From the NCBI GenBank assembly GCA_964344305.1, contig CAYFMT010000006.1:50323-114322 (forward strand): DNA of 64,000 nt. The letters are read 5' to 3'. The translations under genes and the position numbers were made by a program. This stretch comes from JABMOV01 sp964344305. GTDB taxonomy: Bacteria; Fidelibacterota; Marinisomatia; Marinisomatales; JABMOV01. Positions within the stretch are counted from its first letter, which is position 1; each line of letters starts with the position of its first letter. Under the pieces are notes generated by a model, which was not told the origin of the DNA, ran no database searches, and was given only the letters and a program-made list of their open reading frames with translations. This document shows positions 54,558 through 63,986 of the stretch, piece after piece.

Positions 54558-55073
54558 TAATTTTCAAACCAATTTGGAAATGCAAAACCAATAAAATATA
54601 GGGGCTTGCTGTTGATAAAAGCTGCATATTATAGGTCACGGTTTTGCTAGGAGTCCAAAAATTTTCACGTCACCATATCGTTATTACTTGTGTAACATCA
54701 GGATGACTCTTATGAACAATGATGTAGTATGTAGAGTTATCAAAAACAATCCTAAGCATACCACATTTTTGTTCACTCAAAAAAATTTCCGAGAACAGAT
54801 TTAGATTCTATTTACATTGCACACGGAGCCACCTAATAGGATAAGCGATTATTCCCATGATATTTTGATGTGTGGTAAAACCGAGTTTCAATATCAGACC
54901 ATATCCAGCGACATGTAAAAGATCAATATCAGGGTAACGACCCAATACTTGTTTTTAAATTACATTCACTAACGCTCCACAAATGAAATGTCAACGGTAG
55001 ATGGCGAGCTCAACGAATTAATATGAAAATGTAAGTCCTTTCCTTTTTCAGGTACGTGAATTAAGTTTTCCCT
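54558..55073. other. Long intergenic region, no gene supported
   Basis: About 516 bp with no convincing gene on either strand. A 48-codon minus-strand frame (about 54818-54962) lacks a start codon and a recognisable motif, and stop codons bound it. It could be decayed coding DNA next to the export operon. Confidence 0.5.
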
Positions 55074-57194
55074 GTGAGGTATTACCATTATTTCCTTCTG
55101 ATACTATCGGTGTCATTCATCTATCCTGTAGAGCAACAAAGCGTTAAAGGAAAAATAATGGATCAGGAATCCAACCCAATTTCAGATGTAAATATGGTAT
55201 TGATGCCATCTATGAGCGGAACAAAAACCAATTTTTCTGGGGAATATCATCTCTCACCCGACACATCAGATTCACTGTTGATCATTTCTCATATTGGATA
55301 TAAAACTGATACCTTAGCCTTACAATTCTTTACTCCTGAAATGGTGATTGTACTTGAACGGAAAATCTTGTTACTGGACCCATTAAATGTTATGGGACAG
55401 AGTCGTGCTCAATTTGATGAATTTCAGACGAAAAATACTGTCACTTCTATCGCGGTCGAATCCATTCCGGTTCGTGGACACACAGATATTGGCGATGCCC
55501 TTTTCAGCGAGCAGCCTGTGGTGATGCATGAAGAATTATCCGGCAGGAAAACCCTGAGTGTCAGGGCATCCTCTTCAGAAGAAATGGTCTACCTGTATGA
55601 TGGAATCCGCATCAATACCATGAGCGATCCCATGGTGGATGTATCCATTTTTTCTCCATCTGGTATTGCAGGGATTGAAATTGTCAGGGGAAATCATGAA
55701 AAAGCCATGACAGCATCGGGGATCATCAATTTCATTCCAAAACTCACTTATGGACCCAGCGCAACGTTCTATCAACAGTTCGGGACTTATAACTATGGTG
55801 GTTTTGATGGATTTGGTTCCTTTGGAAATTCAAATTATTCCCTGAATGCTGGGACCGGGGAGAGTCAGTACAATCAATTTTATATCGATGCAGAATCCCC
55901 TGAGATCACCACGAATCAGAGACGTCAATTTTTTCATGGAGGTTTGAAAAAAGGTCCTGCACTGGAATTCAGGGGAATGGTATTCAGGAATGAACGGCAT
56001 TTTGAGAACACACGACTGGATCACACATTGGATGTGGACTGGAAAAATGCCATAGCCAAGGTGATTCATGCAAATCAGAAAGGACAATTATACTCTGTTT
56101 ACGGTCTCATCCAGACGAGAATTGGTGATGAAGTATCCGGTATTCGTTCTAGGGTCCAGGAAGGAGAGAACACAGGACTCGGACTGACAGCAGAAGTTCC
56201 TGTTCAAAACGCCTCTCTCAAGTTTCAGGCCGAATCATCATCCCTGCACGCGGACTGGACAACCAATGATCGTAAATACATTGTGGACAGGAATCTCGTA
56301 CTCCTTTCAGGCGCCATGGAAATTATCCAGCCTGCAACACAAAATGAGTTGCAGTTGAAAGATGCCCGGATTGTATTTAGCCGACAGATCACAAGTGATT
56401 CTCCACAGAATAAATCCAATTTATTTTTGAGCAATAGTTGGGAAGAATCCAGCCTGTTATTCAATGCATCGGTACTGGGCAATCTTGGAAATCAGCGGAT
56501 ACTGGTTTTTACCAATAGCGGACAGGCATATCGGTTCCCATCCGTCAATGAAATCCTACTTAATCATGAATATGAAGCGGAGGGAGACAGCATTCCACTG
56601 GAGCCAGAGAGGAAGGCCACATTTGAAATTGGGTTTAAACTGGAGAAGCGGAAAAGCGACCACGCTGCACACGCCTCTATATCCCTTTCATTCTTTAATT
56701 ATCACTATTCAAATAAAATCAAAAACATTCATTTTTCTGGTTCACCTATCGAGCTCCCGATTAATTACGGTGACGCATCTCTGACAGGGTTGGAGACCAT
56801 GTTTGAGATCCTACCATTTCATGATGTTTTTCATTTCACATCATCCTATGCCCTATACCAATTCTCTGATCCATTTGCGTTCCAGCTTCAACCAAAATCG
56901 CTGTTAAGAAACAATGTTACTATCCAGGTGAAAGGAATCTCCCTGGGAGTATCCTTTAGAAATGAAGGTGCCAGGGAGTTAACCACAACTGACATCTTTG
57001 GAAATCAATTTCAAAACCATCTCAAACCGATACAAAATTGGGATGTAAGCGCCTCATACCAATTAAACTTTAAGGATGTCCAGATGAGCCTGGGTCTTGC
57101 CGGAAAGAACATGAAAAATCAGACCACAGAATTAAGTGGTATTTCCATTTATGATCGTCGAATACAGCTCAGTGTACAATTCTCATGGAAATAA
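55074..57194 (+). CDS. TonB-dependent receptor
   Basis: A 706-residue outer-membrane receptor with GTG start and signal (about 1-18). Residues about 22-95 form a carboxypeptidase-like regulatory domain (VKGKIMDQESNPISDVNMVL, GEYHLSPDT), followed by a plug (about 110-225, RASSSEEMVYLYDGIRIN and GIEIVRGNHEKAM) and a barrel ending in QLSVQFSWK. No TonB box is obvious. The next gene, a lipoprotein, overlaps it by 10 bp and may be the substrate-binding partner. The ligand is not evident. Confidence 0.9.
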   Translation: MRYYHYFLLILSVSFIYPVEQQSVKGKIMDQESNPISDVNMVLMPSMSGTKTNFSGEYHLSPDTSDSLLIISHIGYKTDTLALQFFTPEMVIVLERKILLLDPLNVMGQSRAQFDEFQTKNTVTSIAVESIPVRGHTDIGDALFSEQPVVMHEELSGRKTLSVRASSSEEMVYLYDGIRINTMSDPMVDVSIFSPSGIAGIEIVRGNHEKAMTASGIINFIPKLTYGPSATFYQQFGTYNYGGFDGFGSFGNSNYSLNAGTGESQYNQFYIDAESPEITTNQRRQFFHGGLKKGPALEFRGMVFRNERHFENTRLDHTLDVDWKNAIAKVIHANQKGQLYSVYGLIQTRIGDEVSGIRSRVQEGENTGLGLTAEVPVQNASLKFQAESSSLHADWTTNDRKYIVDRNLVLLSGAMEIIQPATQNELQLKDARIVFSRQITSDSPQNKSNLFLSNSWEESSLLFNASVLGNLGNQRILVFTNSGQAYRFPSVNEILLNHEYEAEGDSIPLEPERKATFEIGFKLEKRKSDHAAHASISLSFFNYHYSNKIKNIHFSGSPIELPINYGDASLTGLETMFEILPFHDVFHFTSSYALYQFSDPFAFQLQPKSLLRNNVTIQVKGISLGVSFRNEGARELTTTDIFGNQFQNHLKPIQNWDVSASYQLNFKDVQMSLGLAGKNMKNQTTELSGISIYDRRIQLSVQFSWK

Positions 57195-58060
57195 ATAGAC
57201 TATCAACCGCTGGTATTTTTGTGTGTATGATGGCTATTTCATGCACATCGAATCCGTTCTGGGGAGATGAAAGAACCGATGGACTTTCCATCACAGGAAA
57301 TGTCATCCTGGAATACGGTGAAACAGCTACCCCGGTATTTGTGTGGATGGATGTTCTCAATCAGCATACAACTACATCGGAAAACGGTGATTTTGAATTC
57401 TCCAATCTTTCCACTCAATTATTGGATGCCAACGTGAATGGACCCGCAAATATCTACTTTTTTGTACACAATTACAAACTGGATTTTGCAACTATTTATT
57501 TCACTGATGGATTGTTTTCGGACAATCAAGCTGATTTTTCCAGGGATGGTGAGTTGATGGATCCCATTGTGTTAAAGAAACTGTTTTCAGGTTCGATGAA
57601 TGTCCAGTCTTCAGATACAGTCCTGGACACATTTCTGGTGAATTTCTCCATTCAAACCCATCGACCAACGGTATTGAGAGCGTATAAGTTTATTTACAGC
57701 CCATTTGGGATGGATTTTCATTCCGGTTTGTTTTTCACAAAACTGGATGATGAGAATGAGGAAATCATCCCCTACAGATTTACCACCCTTGATATGCATG
57801 GGAATGATGCATACGATCATGTTTTGTATTTCTCTTATGACAGGGATGAGAATCACACCTGGCAGTTTGATGTTCTGCTTTCAGACTTGAACCTGGAATC
57901 TGGCCAGTACATTGTGACACCCTATCTTCAGGTTATCCATGACTATATACCAAATGGGTTGATCCATGCATTGGGAGGAGATACCGTTTTTACATTTTCA
58001 CCTGAATATTTGTCCTTACCATCTGATTTAACACTGGATACTCTTATTATAGATCAGTAG
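57185..58060 (+). CDS. Lipoprotein encoded with the TonB receptor
   Basis: Signal with MAISC, Cys20 as the lipidation site. The 270-residue mature part has an N-terminal beta-rich domain (about 35-95; ISGxVI-like and NGDFEFSNL) similar to carboxypeptidase-regulatory folds and a mixed C-terminal domain of unknown type. Because it overlaps the receptor by 10 bp, it is probably a surface-exposed partner, as in SusC/SusD pairs, though no SusD-like helical repeats are visible. Confidence 0.65.
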   Translation: MEINRLSTAGIFVCMMAISCTSNPFWGDERTDGLSITGNVILEYGETATPVFVWMDVLNQHTTTSENGDFEFSNLSTQLLDANVNGPANIYFFVHNYKLDFATIYFTDGLFSDNQADFSRDGELMDPIVLKKLFSGSMNVQSSDTVLDTFLVNFSIQTHRPTVLRAYKFIYSPFGMDFHSGLFFTKLDDENEEIIPYRFTTLDMHGNDAYDHVLYFSYDRDENHTWQFDVLLSDLNLESGQYIVTPYLQVIHDYIPNGLIHALGGDTVFTFSPEYLSLPSDLTLDTLIIDQ

Positions 58061-58120
58061 AATGAATTTGTTGGAACGAATCTAATTATTTCGTTATCAC
58101 GGTAAATTGTAATCCAACAA

Positions 58121-58362
58121 AACTACCCCAACCCGTTCAACCCAACACGACCATCGAATATGATGTGCCAAACGATACCGAATTACGACTTTCGATTTAC
58201 GACGTACTCGGTTCCGAAGTTACAGTGTTGGTGAGTGGTAGAACGGTGAGTGGTGGGTATTCAGTGGTCTGGGATGCCTCCAAATTTGCCAGCGGTGTAT
58301 ATTTCTGTCACATGCAGACAGACCACGGGGTGTGGTCACAAAAATTGTTACTTATAAAATAG
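58121..58362 (+). pseudogene. Orphan type IX secretion sorting domain, frameshifted
   Basis: AACTACCCCAACCCG encodes NYPNPFNPT in one frame; a one-base slip then moves to the frame reading TIEYDVPND, LRLSIYDVLGSE, SGGYSVVWDASKFASGVY and ending KLLLIK. Together these are a complete Por/type IX C-terminal domain with no parent protein upstream. A lost secreted protein gene or recombination remnant is likely. Confidence 0.75.
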
Positions 58363-58530
58363 GACAACAGGGAATATGTAAAATGTAACGGCTGCTAGTT
58401 CAATAATGATTCTCTCCAGCCAGTGCGGTCGCGCGCGTTCGGTCGTACTGGCTTTATTTAATTTGTATCTTTGCTTAGATCCCTCTACACTTTCCACTTC
58501 ATTTTCAGCGATAATTATCGAAGAGAGTTC

Positions 58531-59913
58531 ATGAACACCACAACCCAACTTGACCAGTTTAGCGAATCCACTGACTATAAAAGAGATCTTGGCCTTATGG
58601 AGGCTGTCTCAATCGTCATCAGCCGAATCATAGGATCAGGGATTTTCAGAACGCCTGCGCCGATCATGGCTCTGGTGGGATGTACCTCTCTGTTTGGATT
58701 GGTATGGGTGCTGGGTGGTCTGGTGACCATTTTTGGTGCAGTGATCTATGCTGAACTTGTGTCCATGATGCCACGATCAGGTGGACCATACATCTATATC
58801 CGCACAGCCTATGGTCCCTTCTGGGCATTCCTCCGTGGATGGGCCATGTTCTTTGTATCTGAAACAGCCGCTATTGCAGCCGTAGCGCTCATTTTTGCAG
58901 AATACCTCAATGCATTGTTTATTATTATTGTGGGCGAACCATTTGGTCAGCTTGTTACGTTCCTTATTGCCCTCACCACCATCTGGATCATGACAAGTGT
59001 CAATCTTTTTGGCGTGTATCTTAGCGGGAAAATCCAGAATGTCTTCGGGATTATTAAAGTGGTGGCTGTGGGCGCTATCATCGGTGTGGGATTAACATCT
59101 GTCGGATCTGGAAGTATGTCCAATTTCACAAATCCATTGTGGCCGGAAGCATTCAATGGATCCACCATACTAGCAGTGGGTGCTGCTATGCGATACAGCT
59201 TTTTTGCTTTCAGTGGATGGGAGGGAGCCACGTATGTTGCAGAGGAAGTGAAGAATCCACGGCGAAACCTCCCCCTGTCCCTGTTCCTTGGAATTGCCGG
59301 TGTCATGGTACTGTATGCAGGTGCAAATGCTGCCTACCTGTTTCAGTTATCCCCTGCAACCATCATTGAATCCAAATGGGTGGCAACGGAAGCCATGCAG
59401 GTAGCCATTGGTGCTACAGGTGGGGTTCTCATTTCCATTGCTGTCATGCTGAATACCTTTGGAAACATCAGCACCCAGATTTTATGCAAGGCAAGATCCT
59501 GGCAGGCTATGGCAAGGGATGGACTTTTCTTTAAAAGTTTTGCGAACCTGCATTCCAAATACAAAACACCCAATGTGGCCCTTATTGGACAGGGGATCTG
59601 GGCTACTGTGCTTCTGATTTTTGCATCCCTGGCGGCAAATTCATATGAAACGATCATTGATTTCTTTTCTGCCACCAGCACCATTTTCAATATCATGACA
59701 TTTGGGGCCATTTACATCCTGAGGAAGAAATTCCCTGATGTACCTCGACCGTATAAAGCATGGTTGTATCCATGGAGTCTCATCATCATCATTGCCATCT
59801 ATGTTGCATTTTTTGGTATCACGCTCATAACAGCATTTGTTCCAAGCATCATCGGTATAACCCTCACTTTTACCGGGGCGATTTATTATTTCTATAAGAA
59901 GCGAGAACAATAA
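58531..59913 (+). CDS. APC-family amino-acid permease
   Basis: A 460-residue transporter with about 12 hydrophobic helices. The first helix motif ISRIIGSGIFRTPAPIM, AELVSMMPRSGGPYIYI and RYSFFAFSGWEGATYVAEEVKNP are APC signatures (Gly-Ser-Gly substrate loop in TM1). Start ATG 58531 has AAGAGAG upstream; an earlier in-frame ATG 60 bp upstream would add residues with no family match. The substrate is not determinable; related permeases exchange amino acids. Confidence 0.92.
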   Translation: MNTTTQLDQFSESTDYKRDLGLMEAVSIVISRIIGSGIFRTPAPIMALVGCTSLFGLVWVLGGLVTIFGAVIYAELVSMMPRSGGPYIYIRTAYGPFWAFLRGWAMFFVSETAAIAAVALIFAEYLNALFIIIVGEPFGQLVTFLIALTTIWIMTSVNLFGVYLSGKIQNVFGIIKVVAVGAIIGVGLTSVGSGSMSNFTNPLWPEAFNGSTILAVGAAMRYSFFAFSGWEGATYVAEEVKNPRRNLPLSLFLGIAGVMVLYAGANAAYLFQLSPATIIESKWVATEAMQVAIGATGGVLISIAVMLNTFGNISTQILCKARSWQAMARDGLFFKSFANLHSKYKTPNVALIGQGIWATVLLIFASLAANSYETIIDFFSATSTIFNIMTFGAIYILRKKFPDVPRPYKAWLYPWSLIIIIAIYVAFFGITLITAFVPSIIGITLTFTGAIYYFYKKREQ

Positions 59914-60026
59914 GGACAAAAAAATTAGGCGACGCATGTCAGGTTTTTATTGAGAACCGAATCGAAATTATTGAATTTCAACCCCTCGATTTGTCATCTG
60001 AATAACCAATATAATTTGAGTAACAC

Positions 60027-60752
60027 ATGAGAATTCAATTCATCATTCTTTCACTGATTCTAATTCTTGCAGGATGCGAAAAAAAGCAATCCTCTGTTGA
60101 TATGTCACTTGCTTCTGATCAAACCATGCATGGTATAGTAAAAGAGACTATGGAAGGCAGCGGGTATACATTCATGCGGGTGAATACCGATGAAGGGGAC
60201 ATCTGGGTTGCCACATCTAACATCCCAATTGCTGTTGGAGATGAAATTACGTTCAAGTCTGAACTTCCCATGAGAAATTTTACCAGTTCTGCCCTTAATC
60301 GCACCTTCGATCTGATTTATTTTGCCAACGACGTTTTAGTGGGTGCGACATTCAAGTCCATGATGTCCAGGCCAGACATGATGGCGGATTATTCAGAGGG
60401 TGCTCCTGTAGTGGATCAGGAGTCTGGTACGAACGTAATGAAAGCTGCCGATGGATTAAGCATTGAAGAACTATTTCGTGATAGAAAATCTCTCGAAGAT
60501 CAAACGGTCCTTGTTCGTGGAAAAGTAGTGAAGTTTTCAAGCCAGATCATGAACACAAACTGGATCCACATCCAGGATGGGACCAGCCATGAGGGAAAAT
60601 TCGATCTTACTGTCACCAGTGACCAGGCCGTCAAAAAAGGAGATCAAGTGTTAGTAAGAGGAATCCTGAGGCTGGATAAAGATTTCGGTTATGGTTATGT
60701 CTACGATGTTCTTTTGGAGAATGCATCGATACAGATAGAAACGTTGCGGTAA
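60027..60752 (+). CDS. OB-fold lipoprotein
   Basis: Lipobox LAGC (Cys17). Two beta-barrel-like halves are separated by an acidic linker: about 30-120 (MHGIVKETMEGSGYTFMRV, GDIWVATS) and about 150-240 (QTVLVRGKVVKFSSQIMNTNWIHIQDG, GDQVLVRGILRLDKDFGYGY). The second half matches OB-fold lipoprotein families of the periplasm. Function unknown. Confidence 0.75.
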   Translation: MRIQFIILSLILILAGCEKKQSSVDMSLASDQTMHGIVKETMEGSGYTFMRVNTDEGDIWVATSNIPIAVGDEITFKSELPMRNFTSSALNRTFDLIYFANDVLVGATFKSMMSRPDMMADYSEGAPVVDQESGTNVMKAADGLSIEELFRDRKSLEDQTVLVRGKVVKFSSQIMNTNWIHIQDGTSHEGKFDLTVTSDQAVKKGDQVLVRGILRLDKDFGYGYVYDVLLENASIQIETLR

Positions 60753-60811
60753 AAATTGCCTGTCTGCTTTATACACTGAGATTATCTATCGGGTATCCTT
60801 TAAGCCTCTTT

Positions 60812-61246
60812 TTACTGTGGTTTAGTGTCATTATCCATTAAATAGTATTTAAACTTCAAATCTTCTTTTACGATATGGTTTTGCAGCCAATGCTGTAAAA
60901 AATCTAATAATTCAACACTGAAATCTTTATTATTACCCTCTTGTAATATCTCATGACCCCTATCCAATACATTCCTGATGAGGTTTTTGTGCAAATCTCT
61001 GTGTTCATCTAATAGAGGAAATCCCGCTTTTTCGAATTCGGCTTCTTCTCGCTCAAAATGATATTTTGCGTAATCTATTAATTCAATGAAGATTGCTTTC
61101 ACGAAGGCTGACCCGGGTTCTGTCATCATTTTATAAAACAATTTCTGAATCAGGGAAACAAGGAATCGATGATCCTTATCAATGGATTCTACCCCGATGG
61201 TCCAGGCGTCATCCCATTCAATAATCTGCTGGATATCTTCAACCAT
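60812..61246 (-). CDS. Bacteriohemerythrin
   Basis: A 144-residue four-helix oxygen-binding protein. All seven di-iron ligands of the family can be placed: His26 (DKDH), His63 and Glu67 (HFEREE), His82 and His86 (HRDLH), His124 and Asp129 (HIVKED). Such proteins bind O2 or NO and act in sensing or storage. It has no fused signalling domain. It lies 16 bp downstream of the metallophosphoesterase gene on the same strand. Confidence 0.95.
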   Translation of the reverse strand: MVEDIQQIIEWDDAWTIGVESIDKDHRFLVSLIQKLFYKMMTEPGSAFVKAIFIELIDYAKYHFEREEAEFEKAGFPLLDEHRDLHKNLIRNVLDRGHEILQEGNNKDFSVELLDFLQHWLQNHIVKEDLKFKYYLMDNDTKPQ

Positions 61247-61261
61247 TGTAAGTCATGCCAT

Positions 61262-62458
61262 TCAGGATGGGTTTGATGTCAATGTAATCAAGGTAATCTC
61301 ATTGGGAATGCCAAGACGCAATGGTGGTCCCCAGTACCCGGTTCCTCTATTAACATAAATCCAGGTCCCATGGTGATTGTGGAGCCCTGAGATGTAGGGA
61401 TGTGCACGGGAAACGGCGAAATCGAATGGTTTAAACTGTCCTCCATGTGTATGTCCTGCCAGCATAAGATCCACCCCCAGTTTTTGGGCTTCATGGATCG
61501 TCCCGGGTTGATGGGCAAGCATGAGTTTAATGGATTCCTCAGGCGCACCCCTCATGGCTTTTTCAGGATCTGATGCATGCCTTTTATCCATTTGCGCTGC
61601 CATAATATCCGTTACACCGGAAACATTCAACAAGGCACCATTTACATTTACCGTCCGATGCTCATTGATCAGGTTAATAAAACCCAATTCATATGTTTTT
61701 GCCAGCCATGCGTCCACGCCAGCATAATATTCATGATTTCCTGTAATAAAATATTTTCCGAACGGTGCATCGAGTTTCTTAAGAGGTTCCACATCCTGTG
61801 AAAGATAGTCAACAGAACCGTCTACAAGGTCACCTGTCAAAGCAATCAGGTCTGGTTTCAGGCCAATGGTTTGTTGCACAACCTGTTCGACAAATTCTCT
61901 TTTAATGGTTGGCCCTACATGGATGTCCGATAGCTGGACGATACGAAATCCATCCAAAGCATCAGGTAGATTTTTGATAGGAACTTCTACTCGTATCACG
62001 TCAGGAGATCGGGTAGCACGAAAAAACCCATAGGCAGTTAACCCGGTTGTGATGGATAGAATTCCGAGATTCATCATATAGACAAGCGCATCTCGGCGAT
62101 CAGGATCAAAGGAAATGACGTCTTTTTGATTCACAATTTTCGTTCCTGCTCCAAGGATGCTCCACCCCAGATCGCGAATACCGATAAAAATGAACGCCAG
62201 CACAAAGAAACCCAGGCTTGTGTATCCGATCCATGCGATGGCATCAGCAAATCGGTTTTCAAATCCATTGGCATGTAAAACAGGTCCCAGTAATGGTAGG
62301 AAAGCAAGAATGGCTATGGCAACCCATATCCACATTTTTACAGTGGAGGCGACGTTAAGCGTTGGGATAATTCTCACACCAACATATCCATGAATAAGCA
62401 GCAGGACGGCCAGAACCATGAAAATAAAAAAAATAATCATTAATCTCCTTTGGGACAT
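61262..62458 (-). CDS. Membrane-anchored metallophosphoesterase (YkuE-like)
   Basis: About four N-terminal hydrophobic segments (within residues 1-150) are followed by a calcineurin-type domain with the full motif set: SDIHVG, TGDLVDG, GNHEYY, LAHQP and GHTHGGQ. The architecture matches the YkuE/YaeI-like phosphoesterases, for which lipid-type substrates have been suggested. The catalytic domain faces the cytoplasm or periplasm depending on topology, which is not settled here. Length 398. Confidence 0.85.
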   Translation of the reverse strand: MSQRRLMIIFFIFMVLAVLLLIHGYVGVRIIPTLNVASTVKMWIWVAIAILAFLPLLGPVLHANGFENRFADAIAWIGYTSLGFFVLAFIFIGIRDLGWSILGAGTKIVNQKDVISFDPDRRDALVYMMNLGILSITTGLTAYGFFRATRSPDVIRVEVPIKNLPDALDGFRIVQLSDIHVGPTIKREFVEQVVQQTIGLKPDLIALTGDLVDGSVDYLSQDVEPLKKLDAPFGKYFITGNHEYYAGVDAWLAKTYELGFINLINEHRTVNVNGALLNVSGVTDIMAAQMDKRHASDPEKAMRGAPEESIKLMLAHQPGTIHEAQKLGVDLMLAGHTHGGQFKPFDFAVSRAHPYISGLHNHHGTWIYVNRGTGYWGPPLRLGIPNEITLITLTSNPS

Positions 62459-62534
62459 ATGTATACCATTTTACTTCATTAAGCTACAATCATATTTTTG
62501 TTGATTGGAAGAGAAATGAGAATGTGTGATGGTT

Positions 62535-62563
62535 GAAAAAAACCCCGATAGTTGACCGGGGTT
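62535..62563 (-). terminator. Intrinsic terminator
   Basis: On the minus strand AACCCCG pairs with CGGGGTT around a 9-base loop, followed by a run of T; it ends the small outer-membrane protein gene. Confidence 0.85.
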
Positions 62564-62591
62564 GTGTAATTGTCCTGCTAATCGAGTGTGT

Positions 62592-63065
62592 CTAGAAGGA
62601 ATATCGAAGTCCAAGACCTCCGGAAATATCATATGTCATCGTGGGAACGAGATTCACCATGGGTACGACTTCAGCGAAAATACGCACGGGGTTACTGCGC
62701 AACTTAAACGTAATCCCAAATGGTAACCGTGTTATAAGATTTGTGTTTGTATAGGCGTTTTCCTGAAACTCCACCATGCCACCAAACCCGTAGTATAATG
62801 GAAAAAATTCATTCTTTAGTCGAATACCCTGATTAAGGTAGGTAACACGATCGGCATGTACACAGAGATAGCCTTCATCACCAAGTCCCCAGGAAACAGA
62901 CGCATCAATGGCATTGTAATTATTTTGCATGATTTGTCCAAGGAGCCCCGTCATGTTTGGACGTACGACCATACCCGCACTTGGTTTTGGGACTTCAAAT
63001 GGGTCCGCAATCAAGTGGGTACCGACGAGAACTATGATAAGAATTAGAGATACTTTAAGGCGCAC
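62592..63065 (-). CDS. Small outer-membrane beta-barrel-like protein
   Basis: With the GTG start at 63065 (GGAG 8 bp upstream) the protein has a clean signal peptide (VRLKVSLILIIVLVGTHLIA) and about 137 mature residues of alternating strands ending in GLGLRYSF with terminal Phe, the pattern of a small barrel. A longer TTG start would place extra charged residues before the signal. No family is recognised. Its promoter and terminator are both visible, so it is a single-gene unit. Confidence 0.6.
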   Translation of the reverse strand: MRLKVSLILIIVLVGTHLIADPFEVPKPSAGMVVRPNMTGLLGQIMQNNYNAIDASVSWGLGDEGYLCVHADRVTYLNQGIRLKNEFFPLYYGFGGMVEFQENAYTNTNLITRLPFGITFKLRSNPVRIFAEVVPMVNLVPTMTYDISGGLGLRYSF

Positions 63066-63118
63066 CTCGATCTCTCCTATACGTTTTACTACTTTATTCA
63101 AATGCCGTGGGGGATGCT

Positions 63119-63146
63119 AATATAATTATAAGCAGGGTAATGTCAA
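63119..63146 (-). promoter_or_regulatory. Sigma-70-like promoter of the small outer-membrane protein
   Basis: On the minus strand TTGACA (63146-63141) and TATATT (63124-63119) are 16 bp apart; the GTG start is about 54 bp downstream. Confidence 0.6.
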
Positions 63147-63250
63147 TACACTTTTTTCCAAGTTGTATCCCCAAAATGGTGTATATCACATATTCTTATA
63201 GTATTTTGTGAAGTAATTTAATGTAAATTAACGAAACAGCAGGTATTTAA

Positions 63251-63748
63251 ATGAAAACTCTAGTCCTGATTCGCCATGCAAAATCCAGCTGGGATGATCC
63301 CAGTTTACGTGATTTTGATCGACCGTTGAATAAAAAAGGGCATCGCAGGGCAAAATTTATGGCTGCTTACCTTGCCGCATCGGGATTCAAGCCTGAGCTG
63401 CTGTTATCGTCACCAGCAAATCGAGCATTGACAACCGCACAATATTTTCAGACCGCATTTCAATTACCAAATCTTGAATTACAGACCAATTCTCAAATCT
63501 ACCTGGCGTCCACGGAGGTTCTACTTTCAATAGTCCAATCACTACCTGATGCATTAACCAATATTTGCATGTTTGGACATAATCCCGGATTTACACAGTT
63601 TCCCAATATGCTGGTAGAACAACAATTGGATCATGTTCCCACATCGGGACTTGTGCAAATTGAGTTTGATCTTCCCACCTGGCGATCAGTAGGAAGGCTT
63701 ACTGGCAAATTGATTTCCTTTCAAAAACCAAGTTTGTTAATGAAATGA
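63251..63748 (+). CDS. sixA: SixA-type histidine phosphatase
   Basis: A 165-residue phosphohistidine phosphatase of the histidine phosphatase superfamily. The catalytic block is LIRHAKSSWDD with His9; the second active-site His lies in MFGHNPG, and LNKKGHRRA and LLSSPANRALTTA fill the phosphate pocket. The SixA group dephosphorylates signalling proteins. Immediately followed by an ATP-cone frame. Confidence 0.93.
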   Translation: MKTLVLIRHAKSSWDDPSLRDFDRPLNKKGHRRAKFMAAYLAASGFKPELLLSSPANRALTTAQYFQTAFQLPNLELQTNSQIYLASTEVLLSIVQSLPDALTNICMFGHNPGFTQFPNMLVEQQLDHVPTSGLVQIEFDLPTWRSVGRLTGKLISFQKPSLLMK

Positions 63749-63752
63749 TGTG

Positions 63753-63986
63753 ATGAAAATGAAACAATCAACTCCCAGGTTTGTGCAAAAGCGGGATGGC
63801 AGGATTGTCCCTTTTGATCAGGTTCGAATCACCAATGCCATCTACAAGGCAGCGGCATCACTTGGAGGACACGATAAAACACGCAGCCAACAGATTTCTG
63901 ACGAAGTGGTGTATACGCTGTACCATCAATTCCCAAATGATGACACACTGTTTAGTTTTTTAATTAGCCGGACTATTTTGATGTAA
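63753..63986 (+). CDS. ATP-cone domain fragment, possibly ribonucleotide reductase N-terminus
   Basis: The first 55 residues fit an ATP-cone: VQKRDGRIVPFDQVRITNAI, then ASLGGHDKTRSQQISDEVVYTL. The expected next part of an ATP-cone or reductase is absent; the frame turns into LFSFLISRTILM and stops 14 bases before the window edge, and no other frame resumes the family pattern. It may be a truncated gene, a shifted frame or an assembly edge. ATG 63753 is taken; GTG 63750 and ATG 63759 are alternatives. Confidence 0.5.
   Translation: MKMKQSTPRFVQKRDGRIVPFDQVRITNAIYKAAASLGGHDKTRSQQISDEVVYTLYHQFPNDDTLFSFLISRTILM

Noticed and set aside
54818..54962. Short minus-strand frame in the 54.6-55.1 kb gap
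   Set aside because: About 48 codons, no start codon or known motif, and bounded by stops; not enough for a gene call.
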